A stretch of DNA of 10,985 bases from an uncultured Bacteroidales bacterium. GTDB taxonomy: Bacteria > Bacteroidota > Bacteroidia > Bacteroidales > Bacteroidaceae. The DNA lies in the NCBI GenBank assembly GCA_937995875.1, contig CALKIW010000177.1:1-10985 (forward strand). Reading direction: 5' to 3'. A program made the position numbers and the translations under genes. Below, in pieces: positions 1-6,428 of the stretch. The notes beneath the pieces are model-generated. The model was given only the letters and a program-made list of their open reading frames with translations, was not told the origin of the DNA and did no database searches. Each line of letters opens with the position of its first letter. The stretch's first letter is position 1.

Positions 1-546
1 CCTCACGGGCGTGCCCCCGCGCTGGCTACAGGCATCAAGCGTGTGTGGCCCGACAGGCTTGTGTTCACCTATCAGGGAGACGGCGATTTGGCATGTATCG
101 GCACGGCAGAGACCATTCATGCACTGAACCGTGGTGAGCACATCACCATCATCTTCATCAACAATGCCATCTATGGCATGACGGGAGGACAGATGGCACC
201 TACCACGCTTATCGGGCAGAAGACATCGACGTGCCCGTATGGGCGTGAGCCGGACCTACACGGTTATCCGCTCAACATCACTGAGCTGGCCTCCCGACTG
301 CGTGGCACGTGTTACGTCACACGTCAGAGCGTAGACACGGTGGCCTCGATTCGACAAGCCAAGAAGGCCATACGCAAAGCCTTTGAGGCGTCGATGCAGG
401 GACTTGGCTCGTCGTTGGTGGAGATAGTTTCTACTTGCAGCAGCGGGTGGAAACTTCCGGCAGTGAAGGCCAACGAGTGGATGCGTGAGCACATGTTCCC
501 TGAATACGAAAAGGGAGACTTAAAAGATACCACAAATCTGAAGTAG
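1..546 (+). CDS. 2-oxoacid:ferredoxin oxidoreductase, beta (TPP-binding) subunit, 5' end missing
   Basis: This is the C-terminal 181 residues of the thiamine-pyrophosphate subunit of a 2-oxoacid:ferredoxin oxidoreductase, a cytoplasmic enzyme that oxidatively decarboxylates a 2-oxoacid to an acyl-CoA and passes electrons to ferredoxin. The frame is open from base 1, so the gene begins outside the window. Visible residues open with HGRAPALATGIKR, followed by the TPP/Mg motif GDG (visible residues 26-28), 25 residues, then NN (54-55), and the typical YGMTGGQMAPTT block. These are family hallmarks. The gamma subunit starts 1 nt after the stop, so the two are co-transcribed and surely assemble; alpha and ferredoxin-like subunits should lie upstream. 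Whether the substrate is 2-oxoglutarate (Kor) or a branched-chain 2-oxoacid (Vor) cannot be decided from this fragment, so no symbol is given. Confidence 0.93.
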   Translation, partial: PHGRAPALATGIKRVWPDRLVFTYQGDGDLACIGTAETIHALNRGEHITIIFINNAIYGMTGGQMAPTTLIGQKTSTCPYGREPDLHGYPLNITELASRLRGTCYVTRQSVDTVASIRQAKKAIRKAFEASMQGLGSSLVEIVSTCSSGWKLPAVKANEWMREHMFPEYEKGDLKDTTNLK

Positions 547-547
547 T

Positions 548-1090
548 ATGAAAAAGGAAATCATTATATCGGGCTTTGGCGGACAGGGCGTTCTGTCGAT
601 GGGTAAGATTTTGGCCTATTCCGGTCTTATGGAAGACCGGGAGGTGACATGGATGCCTGCCTACGGCCCTGAACAGCGGGGAGGTACGGCCAACGTTACC
701 GTCATCGTGAGCGACGAACGTATATCTTCTCCTATTCTGAGCCAATACGACATCGCCATCGTGCTCAATCAGCCGTCATTCGACAAGTTTATGCCAAAGG
801 TGAAGCCCGGAGGCATCCTGATTTATGACGGTTTCGGCATCATGGAAACGCCACGGCGTGATGACATCACCGTCTATCGCATCGACGCGATGGACAAGGC
901 GGCGGAAATGAAAAATGCAAAGGTGTTCAACATGATTGTGCTCGGCGGATTGTTGAAAGTTGCCCCCGTTGTGAGTGGCGACGGAGTGGGCAAGGCCTTA
1001 TACAAGACATTGCCTGAACGCCATCACGACTTGATACCGCTCAATATGCAGGCACTCGCTGTAGGTATGGAGATTATACGGAAAGTGTAA
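548..1090 (+). CDS. 2-oxoacid:ferredoxin oxidoreductase, gamma subunit
   Basis: A complete 180-residue gamma subunit of the same oxidoreductase complex. It opens with the Rossmann-like GFGGQGV motif (residues 9-15) and carries the AYGPEQRGG block (39-46 region), both typical of the separate gamma chain found in Kor/Vor/Por-type enzymes; the length is normal for the family. The gamma domain contributes to the CoA-binding part of the complex. The ATG lies 1 nt after the beta-subunit stop and there is no clear Shine-Dalgarno, as usual in Bacteroidetes, so translational coupling is likely. It is the last gene of the operon, followed by the hairpin at 1114-1155. Identity as a gamma subunit is secure; the substrate of the complex is not. 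Confidence 0.93.
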   Translation: MKKEIIISGFGGQGVLSMGKILAYSGLMEDREVTWMPAYGPEQRGGTANVTVIVSDERISSPILSQYDIAIVLNQPSFDKFMPKVKPGGILIYDGFGIMETPRRDDITVYRIDAMDKAAEMKNAKVFNMIVLGGLLKVAPVVSGDGVGKALYKTLPERHHDLIPLNMQALAVGMEIIRKV

Positions 1091-1113
1091 CACGCGTTGA
1101 GGTACAGAAAAAA

Positions 1114-1155
1114 CAACCGCCCCGCTTCGTTTAATCGGACGAAGCGGGGCGGTTG
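1114..1155. terminator. Bidirectional intrinsic terminator between convergent genes
   Basis: A perfect 17-bp inverted repeat (arms 1114-1130 and 1139-1155) rich in G and C encloses an 8-nt loop. A run of six A lies on the left side (TTTTTT when read on the minus strand) and AGTTTT follows on the right. It sits between the plus-strand oxidoreductase operon and the minus-strand trpB2-like gene, so it should end transcription from both sides, more strongly for the minus strand because of the better U-tract. Confidence 0.9.
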
Positions 1156-1162
1156 AGTTTTG

Positions 1163-1248
1163 CAAAGATAATGATTGCTGCGGATGGGCGAGCATCTTTT
1201 GCGGAGTTATGATATGGGCAAGGGCTGATGGTGCCCGATGCTTCCGCA
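1163..1248 (-). other. Structured 3' untranslated segment of the trpB2-like gene
   Basis: Between the trpB2-like stop codon and the terminator lies a nested fold. A contiguous 17-nt arm (1232-1248) is complementary, in three blocks, to 1179-1184, 1191-1196 and 1216-1220 (6, 6 and 5 bp), with 6- and 19-nt bulges on the other side. The sequence CAAAGATA (1163-1170) next to it reads TATCTTTG on the minus strand, which matches the Bacteroidetes -7 element, but no -33 partner is seen. The function is unknown; it may be a structured 3' UTR, a decayed repeat, or chance. Confidence 0.4.
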
Positions 1249-1262
1249 ATGTGCAGCCGGAG

Positions 1263-2624
1263 TTACATCTCAGGCACGTTGGCAAGAAACTCCTCTATCT
1301 GCTCATCGGTCACGGTGTAATTGGTCAGGTCGCCGTTGATATAGCTGTTGTATGACGGCATATCGATCAGGCCGTGTCCGGAAAGACAGAACAACAACAC
1401 CGGAGCCTTGCCTTCAATTTTGGCTTGCTTGGCCTCGCGTATGGTGGCGGCGATGGCATGGCAGCTCTCCGGGGCAGGAATAATGCCTTCGGTCTGTGCA
1501 AAGAGCATACCGGCACTGAAACTTTCCAACTGCGGAATATCAACTCCTTTCATAAATCCGTCCTTGATGAGCTGGGAGATGATCATGCCCGCTCCGTGAT
1601 AGCGCAGTCCGCCGGCATGGATGTTGGCCGGTTTGAAGTCGTGTCCGAGCGTGTACATGGGCAGCAGGGGCGTGTAGCCGGCCTCGTCGCCAAAGTCGTA
1701 TCTGAACTTTCCTCGCGTAAGTTTCGGACAGCTGTTAGGCTCGGCGGCAATAAACTCCGTGTGCTTGTGACTGCCATCGAAGACGTGGCGCATGAATGGG
1801 AAGGCGATACCGCCAAAGTTTGAGCCACCTCCGAAACAGGCAATCACCTTATCAGGATATTCACCGGCCATCTCCATTTGTTTCTCAGCTTCAAGTCCCA
1901 TGACGGTTTGGTGAAGGGCAACATGGTTGAGCACGGAGCCTAAGGTGTATTTACAACCCGGCGTGGTGGTTGCCAGTTCGATGGCCTCAGAGATTGCTGT
2001 TCCGAGCGAGCCGGGATGATGTGGGTCTGCGGTGATGATGTTTTTTCCTGCCCGGGTAGACATCGAGGGCGACCCCTCGACGGTAGCTCCGAATGTGCGC
2101 ATGATAATGGAGCGGTCGGGCTTTTGCTGCAAAGTAATTTTTACTTGGTACACGGCTGCTTCCAGCCCGTAGAGTTTAGCTGCGTAGGAGAGTGCTGCGC
2201 CCCATTGTCCGGCACCGGTTTCGGTGGTGACATTGGTTATGCCTTCCTGTTTGCAGTAGTAGCATTGAGGAATGGCAGAGTTCACCTTGTGTGACCCTAA
2301 GGGGTTGGTGGATTCGTTTTTAAAATAGATATGAGCAGGAGTGTCGAGGGCTTTCTCAAGGGCATAGGCGCGAACAAGTGGCGTGGAGCGATAGAAAGTA
2401 TATTTTTCCTGTACTTCATCGGGAATGTCAATCCAAGCGTGCTCTTGGTCGAGTTCCTGTTTGGAACATTCCCGGTTGAATATGTGAGCCAAGTCTTCCG
2501 CGTTCATGGGCTGCTTGGTGGCAGGATTGAGCGGTGGCAGAGGCTTGTTGGGCATTTCGGCCTGAATGTTGTACCACTGCGTGGGAATATCTTTCTCGGC
2601 TAATATAAATTTCTTCTGTCTCAT
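1263..2624 (-). CDS. TrpB2-type tryptophan synthase beta-like PLP enzyme
   Basis: A 453-residue PLP-dependent enzyme of the TrpB2 branch of tryptophan synthase beta chains. This branch is longer than the roughly 400-residue TrpB1 and has an N-terminal extension (about residues 1-75 here). The PLP lysine is in GSHKVNS (K113), the catalytic glutamate in ETGAGQWG (E135), and the phosphate-binding loop is CFGGGSNFGG (263-272). Family members condense indole with L-serine to make tryptophan; some TrpB2 proteins are thought to work without TrpA or to prefer O-phosphoserine. The gene is monocistronic and converges on the oxidoreductase operon. No other trp gene is in view, so a role in indole salvage rather than de novo synthesis is possible but unproven. 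The ATG at 2624 is supported by the -7 element about 35 nt upstream. Confidence 0.92.
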   Translation of the reverse strand: MRQKKFILAEKDIPTQWYNIQAEMPNKPLPPLNPATKQPMNAEDLAHIFNRECSKQELDQEHAWIDIPDEVQEKYTFYRSTPLVRAYALEKALDTPAHIYFKNESTNPLGSHKVNSAIPQCYYCKQEGITNVTTETGAGQWGAALSYAAKLYGLEAAVYQVKITLQQKPDRSIIMRTFGATVEGSPSMSTRAGKNIITADPHHPGSLGTAISEAIELATTTPGCKYTLGSVLNHVALHQTVMGLEAEKQMEMAGEYPDKVIACFGGGSNFGGIAFPFMRHVFDGSHKHTEFIAAEPNSCPKLTRGKFRYDFGDEAGYTPLLPMYTLGHDFKPANIHAGGLRYHGAGMIISQLIKDGFMKGVDIPQLESFSAGMLFAQTEGIIPAPESCHAIAATIREAKQAKIEGKAPVLLFCLSGHGLIDMPSYNSYINGDLTNYTVTDEQIEEFLANVPEM

Positions 2625-2658
2625 ATTGCTATTTCTTTTGAAAATTTAATGATGTGTG

Positions 2659-2666
2659 CAAAGATA
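2659..2666 (-). promoter_or_regulatory. Promoter -7 element for the trpB2-like gene
   Basis: On the minus strand this reads TATCTTTG, a full match to the Bacteroidetes primary-sigma -7 consensus TAnnTTTG. It would start transcription near 2653 and give a leader of about 30 nt. A TTTTG at 2681-2685 is only 14 nt upstream, short of the usual 19-21 nt spacing, so the -33 element is not convincing. Confidence 0.6.
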
Positions 2667-3251
2667 GAAAAAAAACAGAACAAAAGGTAAGGTTTTGTGA
2701 ATAATATGTAGTCAATATGATACATTTAGTATCGAATATGATTTACAACCAAATGGCCATACCTAATGAATGGAAATGCGAGGAAGGCAGGTGGTCGAGC
2801 ATTTTATAGCTGATTTTGGCTCACTGTAATTGCTAAATGTGTAAAATATAATGAGCAAATTCCGGTGATTATTTTTGGAGCATCCAGCACAAAAAGGGCT
2901 ATGTTTCTGCGAGAAAAACCAGTAAGGATAAGCGAAAAATTTCCGTACTCGTGCGGATGCTATCTTATCGCACTGCCATTTGAGCCTAATGGCAAGCTGA
3001 AAGAGGCTTAGTGACACTGCGATAGAGGCTTCGTCGCACTGCCGTTTGATATTCAATGGCAGATGACAAAAATGCTGCCAAAAGGACGAAATTATTAAAT
3101 GACTGATTATCAACGCCATGCAAACTACCGCAAAATTCGCGTATTTCGGACGGAGGAAAGAATATTTTTAAATAAGCGAAATATGAAAGGGTGTTTGTAA
3201 AGAATAATCTAAAACTTATGATGGATGACCGAGAATCTACAAAGAGAAATC
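2667..3251. other. Long intergenic stretch without a convincing gene
   Basis: No credible coding sequence is seen. The only open frame of note (2763-3119, minus, 118 codons) lacks a recognisable domain and runs through the repeats listed separately. The region is AT-rich. It holds a small hairpin, GATAC/GTATC with a 5-nt loop, at 2719-2733, a repeat cluster at 2966-3066, and a 7-bp inverted pair, TATTTCG (3142-3148) and CGAAATA (3177-3183). No match to the TAnnTTTG element was found on either strand between about 2760 and 3320. It may be an interspersed repeat or a degraded gene. Confidence 0.6.
2966..3066. repeat. Cluster of imperfect direct and inverted repeats
   Basis: Two related units, 2969-3000 and 3035-3066, both begin CGCACTGCC, continue into TTTGA and end near AATGGC. 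Each can fold on itself: GCCATT pairs with AATGGC in the first, and GCCGTT pairs with AATGGC through one wobble in the second. A shorter copy of the junction AGAGGCTT...CACTGC occurs twice, 23 nt apart (3002-3020 and 3025-3043). TATCGCA (2966-2972) and TGCGATA (3018-3024) form an outer inverted pair. This resembles a small palindromic interspersed element, but no other copy is in the window. Confidence 0.55.
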
Positions 3252-3297
3252 GGCTAACGTGTTGATGATCTGTAATAGGATGATCAACGCGTTAGCC
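3252..3297 (-). terminator. Intrinsic terminator of trxB
   Basis: Arms 3252-3270 and 3279-3297 form a 19-bp stem with one G-T wobble and one mismatch around an 8-nt loop. Read on the minus strand it follows the trxB stop by 23 nt, and AAAT/ATTT flanks lengthen the stem through a U-G wobble that becomes a C-A mismatch on the plus strand. The 3' tail (GATTTCTCTTT) is only moderately U-rich. Confidence 0.8.
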
Positions 3298-3320
3298 AAT
3301 TTTGAATTTTGACTTTTGAA

Positions 3321-4250
3321 TTACGAATTGCAGTAGCGTTCGGCTTCCAAGGCTGCCTTGCATCCGGAGCCTGCGGCCACCACTGCTTGTCTGTAAACGG
3401 GGTCGGCACAGTCGCCGGCGGCAAAGACACCTTCTACGCTGGTGCGTGTAGTGTTGTCCTGCACCTTGATGTAACCGGTTTTATCCATGTCGAGCTTACC
3501 CTTGAAAATACTCGTGTTGGGGGTGTGCCCGATGGCCAGGAAGAATCCGTCAATGGGCAGGTCGTATAATTTTTCGTCGCTTTCGCCCTTCCGATAGACG
3601 AGGTGTGCGCCCTCGACACCGTTCTCACCATAAAGCCCAACGGTGTTGGTTTCGTAGAGAACTTCGATTTTGGGATTGTCCTTTACGCGTTTTTGCATGA
3701 TGTCGGAAGCCCTCATATATGGTTTTCGGACAATGATATAAACTTTGGAGCAAAGGCCGGCGAGATAAATTGCTTCCTCGCAAGCCGTGTCTCCACCGCC
3801 CACTACGGCTACCACTTTTTTGCGGTAGAAGAAACCGTCGCACGTGGCGCAGGCACTGACACCCTGCCCGTTGTATTTCTTTTCATCGGGAAGTCCGAGA
3901 TATTTGGCCGATGCACCTGTGGCAACGATGATGGTGTCGGCTTCCACTTGGTCGCCCCGGTCGGTGGTCACGACGTAGGGCTTCTTGCTGAGGTCTACAT
4001 CTGTGATGATGCCGTCGCGAACGTCGGTTCCAAAACGCTCTGCCTGCTGACGGAGTTCCATCATCATTTGGGTGCCGTCTACGCCTTCGGGGTAGCCGGG
4101 AAAGTTTTCGACGATGGTTGTCTGGGTGAGCTGACCTCCGGTTTGCAAACCGCAATATTGAATGGGGTTGAGGTTGGCGCGTCCGGCATAGATGGCTGCC
4201 GTATAGCCTGCGGGACCACTACCGATAATCAAACATTTTGTATGTTCCAT
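3321..4250 (-). CDS. trxB: Thioredoxin-disulfide reductase
   Basis: A 309-residue low-molecular-weight thioredoxin reductase, a cytoplasmic FAD enzyme that uses NADPH to reduce thioredoxin. The FAD-binding GSGPAG is at residues 10-15, the redox-active CATC at 134-137, the NADPH-binding GGGDTA at 151-156, and the C-terminal FAD motif AAGDCAD ends the core. The basic NADPH 2'-phosphate patch (HRRxxxR in E. coli) reads VRKPYMR here (174-180), so the key positive charges are kept. Length and order fit the family closely. A glutathione peroxidase gene lies 197 bp upstream on the same strand. No TAnnTTTG promoter is seen in that gap, so trxB may be co-transcribed with it. The leader just before the ATG holds a small 5-bp hairpin (4267-4280) followed by seven A. 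Confidence 0.96.
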   Translation of the reverse strand: MEHTKCLIIGSGPAGYTAAIYAGRANLNPIQYCGLQTGGQLTQTTIVENFPGYPEGVDGTQMMMELRQQAERFGTDVRDGIITDVDLSKKPYVVTTDRGDQVEADTIIVATGASAKYLGLPDEKKYNGQGVSACATCDGFFYRKKVVAVVGGGDTACEEAIYLAGLCSKVYIIVRKPYMRASDIMQKRVKDNPKIEVLYETNTVGLYGENGVEGAHLVYRKGESDEKLYDLPIDGFFLAIGHTPNTSIFKGKLDMDKTGYIKVQDNTTRTSVEGVFAAGDCADPVYRQAVVAAGSGCKAALEAERYCNS

Positions 4251-4447
4251 ATTCTTTGTATTTTTTTCTCCGGAAGGAGAGTGACTTTAACAGTTTAATA
4301 TTCTATTGTGACCACATCAGCAACAAGAGGTGTGCTATCGTGAAGCTCGTGGAGATTTGTTTTTCCTGTCGCCGAGTCTCTATGTGCCCTGTAAATGCCT
4401 GTTGGTATGAACACAGGTGGGGCGTCACGGGAGATGTCGAGAGTCTG

Positions 4448-5002
4448 CTATTCTGCGAGGAGAGTTTCAATGTCAGCGCAGATATTCTCTATTTTCTCCG
4501 TTGGCTCGTAGCGCTTGACAACTTGTCCTTTCTTGTTGATGAGAAACTTGGTGAAGTTCCATTTAATGTCGGCAGAGTCCTTGTAGTTTGGGTCTGCCTC
4601 TGAAAGCATCTTGTCGAGGACGGGGAACAATTCATGGCTCTCGTCCCAACCGGCAAAGCCTTTCTGCTTCTTGAGAAATTTATAGAGCGGGTCGGCATCG
4701 TCGCCGTTTACCTTAATCTTCTTGAATCGCGGGAAGTCTGTGCCGTAGGTGAGTTTACAGAACTTGTGGATGGATGCGTCGGTTCCCGGTGCCTGCTGAC
4801 CAAACTGGTTGCAGGGGAAGTCGAGAATCTCAAAGCCCTGCGCATGATATTTCTGAAAAGTGTTTTCCAACTCGGTATAGGTGGGAGTGAATCCGCATTT
4901 GGTTGCTGTGTTTACAATAAGGAGTACTTCATTGGCATACTCTTTTAGTGATACGTCTTTACCTTTTCTGTCTTTCACAGAGAATTCGTAAACAGTTCTC
5001 AT
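4448..5002 (-). CDS. Glutathione peroxidase family protein, probably thioredoxin-dependent
   Basis: A 184-residue thioredoxin-fold peroxidase of the GPx family that reduces hydrogen peroxide or organic peroxides. The peroxidatic cysteine C36 is in NTATKCGFTP, the catalytic glutamine Q70 in FPCNQFGQQ, and W148-N149 in IKWNFTKF, completing the Cys-Gln-Trp-Asn catalytic set. It uses cysteine, not selenocysteine. C64 and C82 (in IHKFCKL) are also present; C82 sits where the resolving cysteine lies in thioredoxin-dependent GPx enzymes such as yeast Gpx3. This predicts that thioredoxin, not glutathione, is the electron donor, which fits the trxB gene downstream. The ATG at 5002 is preceded by AAGGAA and by a promoter at 5038-5045. 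No signal peptide is seen, so it should be cytoplasmic. Confidence 0.93.
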   Translation of the reverse strand: MRTVYEFSVKDRKGKDVSLKEYANEVLLIVNTATKCGFTPTYTELENTFQKYHAQGFEILDFPCNQFGQQAPGTDASIHKFCKLTYGTDFPRFKKIKVNGDDADPLYKFLKKQKGFAGWDESHELFPVLDKMLSEADPNYKDSADIKWNFTKFLINKKGQVVKRYEPTEKIENICADIETLLAE

Positions 5003-5037
5003 TTCCTTTTTTTCTAAAATTAATTTTGATGTTTACA

Positions 5038-5045
5038 CAAAAGTA
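5038..5045 (-). promoter_or_regulatory. Promoter -7 element for the glutathione peroxidase gene
   Basis: The minus strand reads TACTTTTG, matching TAnnTTTG, about 36 nt upstream of the start codon. No good TTTG lies at the expected -33 distance. It is divergent from the lipoprotein promoter at 5161-5191, so the two share one intergenic region. Confidence 0.55.
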
Positions 5046-5106
5046 ATAAAAAAGATTGGAGAATTCGGAGGAGTGTTAAATGATTTTCGGAGAATTAAAC
5101 TTATTT

Positions 5107-5148
5107 AGGGATTTCCCTTTCAAGGTTAGGGAATTCCTACGCAGGAAT
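5107..5148. promoter_or_regulatory. Palindromes between divergent promoters (possible operator)
   Basis: Two short dyads lie just upstream of the lipoprotein -33 element: AGGGA/TCCCT (5107-5118, 2-nt spacer) and ATTCCT/AGGAAT (5133-5148, 4-nt spacer). AGGGA is repeated at the edge of the second one (5128-5132). GGAGAATT also occurs twice nearby (5058-5065 and 5089-5096, 31 bp apart). The position suits regulator binding, but no known operator is recognised. Confidence 0.3.
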
Positions 5149-5160
5149 ATACATTTTATA

Positions 5161-5191
5161 TTTGAAAGTAGGTGGAAATAGCTTATCTTTG
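5161..5191 (+). promoter_or_regulatory. Consensus Bacteroidetes promoter of the lipoprotein pair
   Basis: TTTG (5161-5164) and TATCTTTG (5184-5191) are separated by 19 nt, a textbook arrangement of the Bacteroidetes -33 and -7 elements. Transcription should begin near 5197, leaving a leader of about 30 nt before the ATG at 5229. This also rules out the earlier in-frame ATG at 5172. Confidence 0.8.
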
Positions 5192-5228
5192 CAATGTAAA
5201 CAAGATTATAAACGAAAAATACAAGGAT

Positions 5229-5789
5229 ATGAAAAGAATAACTTCTCTCTTGGCTGTGGCTCTGATGGCGATGCTGACACTGTCTCTTGTTTCTTGTGAC
5301 GATGACCCGTATATCGCTGATTCCCTTGCGGGTACATGGAATGGCAAAATGTATGTCTCGTCGGTCTACGACGGCTACACCTACGATGCTACCTATTCGG
5401 AGCTGTATTTCGACAAGGACCCTTATTCCTACAGTTCGGGAGGGGGTTACTGGGTAGATCACTATGTGGGTGATGCGCCGTATGCCTATATCGCCAACCA
5501 TACGAGGTGGACGGTTAGAAACGGTAGTATTCAAATTTATTTGGTAGAAGAGGATGTGACAGTATGGATAGAAAACTATCACTTGACCGACGGCTATTTT
5601 ACGGGGACGATTTATGATGGAGACAACCGGGTGGACTTCAGGTTAAGACACACGTCGTCGCCAAACTGGGGTGACTATCGTTATGGATTCGGTTACTACG
5701 GCTTCGCTAAGCAGAACACGTATGCAACTCGTGGTGGGAGCGATGATAATGCAGTGAAGATACCTTATAGAATAATTGGAAAAAAGTAG
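5229..5789 (+). CDS. Small predicted surface lipoprotein (first of a tandem pair)
   Basis: A 186-residue protein of unknown function. It opens with a lipoprotein signal peptide (MKR, a hydrophobic stretch, then the lipobox LVSC with Cys at 23). The mature start CDDDPY has acidic residues next to the lipidated cysteine, as in Bacteroidetes signals for export to the cell surface. The body starts SLAGTWNGKM and is rich in Tyr, Asp and Gly with alternating beta-type segments; LAGxWxG openings are common in lipocalin-like or small beta-barrel lipoproteins, but I do not recognise a named family. It resembles the next gene: LAGxWxG near the start, a TW pair mid-protein, and an FTG followed by a V-D-F segment near the end. 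The ATG at 5229 was chosen because the in-frame ATG at 5172 lies upstream of the -7 element and would bury the signal peptide. Confidence 0.85.
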   Translation: MKRITSLLAVALMAMLTLSLVSCDDDPYIADSLAGTWNGKMYVSSVYDGYTYDATYSELYFDKDPYSYSSGGGYWVDHYVGDAPYAYIANHTRWTVRNGSIQIYLVEEDVTVWIENYHLTDGYFTGTIYDGDNRVDFRLRHTSSPNWGDYRYGFGYYGFAKQNTYATRGGSDDNAVKIPYRIIGKK

Positions 5790-5793
5790 GAGG
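5788..5793 (+). promoter_or_regulatory. Perfect Shine-Dalgarno AGGAGG
   Basis: AGGAGG overlaps the stop codon of the preceding gene and lies 8 nt before the ATG at 5802. It selects that ATG over the in-frame GTG at 5796, which is only 2 nt away. Strong Shine-Dalgarno sequences are unusual in Bacteroidetes, and the other starts in this window lack one. Confidence 0.75.
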
Positions 5794-5801
5794 ATGTGAA
5801 T

Positions 5802-6428
5802 ATGAAAAGAATTACGACAAAGATTTTGGCAGTCTTGTTGATGACTGTTCCGATGCTTTTCGCAAGCTGTAGTAGTGACCCTTGGTATGATGACTACTGG
5901 TATGATGATTGGAGCTGGGGAAAAGACTATCAACAACGACCCGACAACGGGAATGTGAGCGACGAAGATTTTTTGGTTTCTATGGCGCAGACACTTGCCG
6001 GACAGTGGCGGGGTGACTTGATGGCCTATCAGTTGGACGACCAAGGCAATGCGCTGGATAGTATTTATTACAAGACCGATATAGAGTTCAAGCAGTACAA
6101 CAACCGAAGCATATCGGGTACAGGAACACAATATGATTTCCATCCTGATACTGAGAAGCTGGAGTTGCAGAGAGATTTCACGTGGTATATAGACCCTAAA
6201 ACGGGCGATATTTACATGACCTATAAGGAGCAGGAGGGTGACGGTAGCATGCGAGACTACGTGATGAGAGTGAGCTACGACGATCTGAATTTGGACAACC
6301 GTACTTTTACCGGATTCCTTTGGGCTTCAGATGGTTATGAGGTGGACGACTTCTGGTTTGACCGCTACAAGGAAACACGGGCTGCGGTCAGGAAGAATGT
6401 GAAGAAGATTAAATTCGTGATGAGATAA
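5802..6428 (+). CDS. Small predicted surface lipoprotein (second of a tandem pair)
   Basis: A 208-residue protein of unknown function with a lipoprotein signal peptide (MKRITTK, hydrophobic core, lipobox FASC with Cys at 23, the same position as in its neighbour). The mature N-terminus is striking: from CSSDPW to WSWG it is almost only Tyr, Trp, Asp and Ser. A beta-rich body begins near LAGQWRGDL and shares spaced motifs with the upstream gene, including FTW, the NRTFTGF segment and a late VDDFWF, so the two look like diverged duplicates. The gene starts 12 nt after the upstream stop, behind a perfect Shine-Dalgarno, and ends at a strong terminator, so the pair forms one two-gene operon. An envelope or surface role is an inference from the signal peptide only. 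Confidence 0.85.
   Translation: MKRITTKILAVLLMTVPMLFASCSSDPWYDDYWYDDWSWGKDYQQRPDNGNVSDEDFLVSMAQTLAGQWRGDLMAYQLDDQGNALDSIYYKTDIEFKQYNNRSISGTGTQYDFHPDTEKLELQRDFTWYIDPKTGDIYMTYKEQEGDGSMRDYVMRVSYDDLNLDNRTFTGFLWASDGYEVDDFWFDRYKETRAAVRKNVKKIKFVMR

Noticed and set aside
1163..1170. TATCTTTG on the minus strand, a full -7 match
   Set aside because: No -33 element, and a terminator begins a few nucleotides downstream, so any transcript would be about 45 nt. It is probably chance, but it is recorded in the 3' UTR feature.
2763..3119. Open frame of 118 codons on the minus strand
   Set aside because: No domain, no promoter or ribosome signal, no signal peptide, an odd composition (many Cys, Ser, His, Lys) and it runs through palindromic repeats. 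More likely a chance frame in a repeat than a gene.
3603..4298. Long plus-strand frame (231 codons) opposite trxB
   Set aside because: It lies antisense to a well-supported trxB with all motifs present, and its translation has no recognisable domain.
4398..4417. CCTGT/ACAGG hairpin between the peroxidase gene and trxB
   Set aside because: Only 5 bp with a 10-nt loop and no U-tract; too weak to call a terminator.
5172..5228. Upstream in-frame ATG for the first lipoprotein
   Set aside because: It lies before the -7 promoter element, so it would not be on the transcript, and it would place 19 residues ahead of the signal peptide.
5796..5801. GTG start for the second lipoprotein
   Set aside because: It is only 2 nt from AGGAGG; the ATG at 5802 has ideal spacing and begins the signal peptide with MKR.
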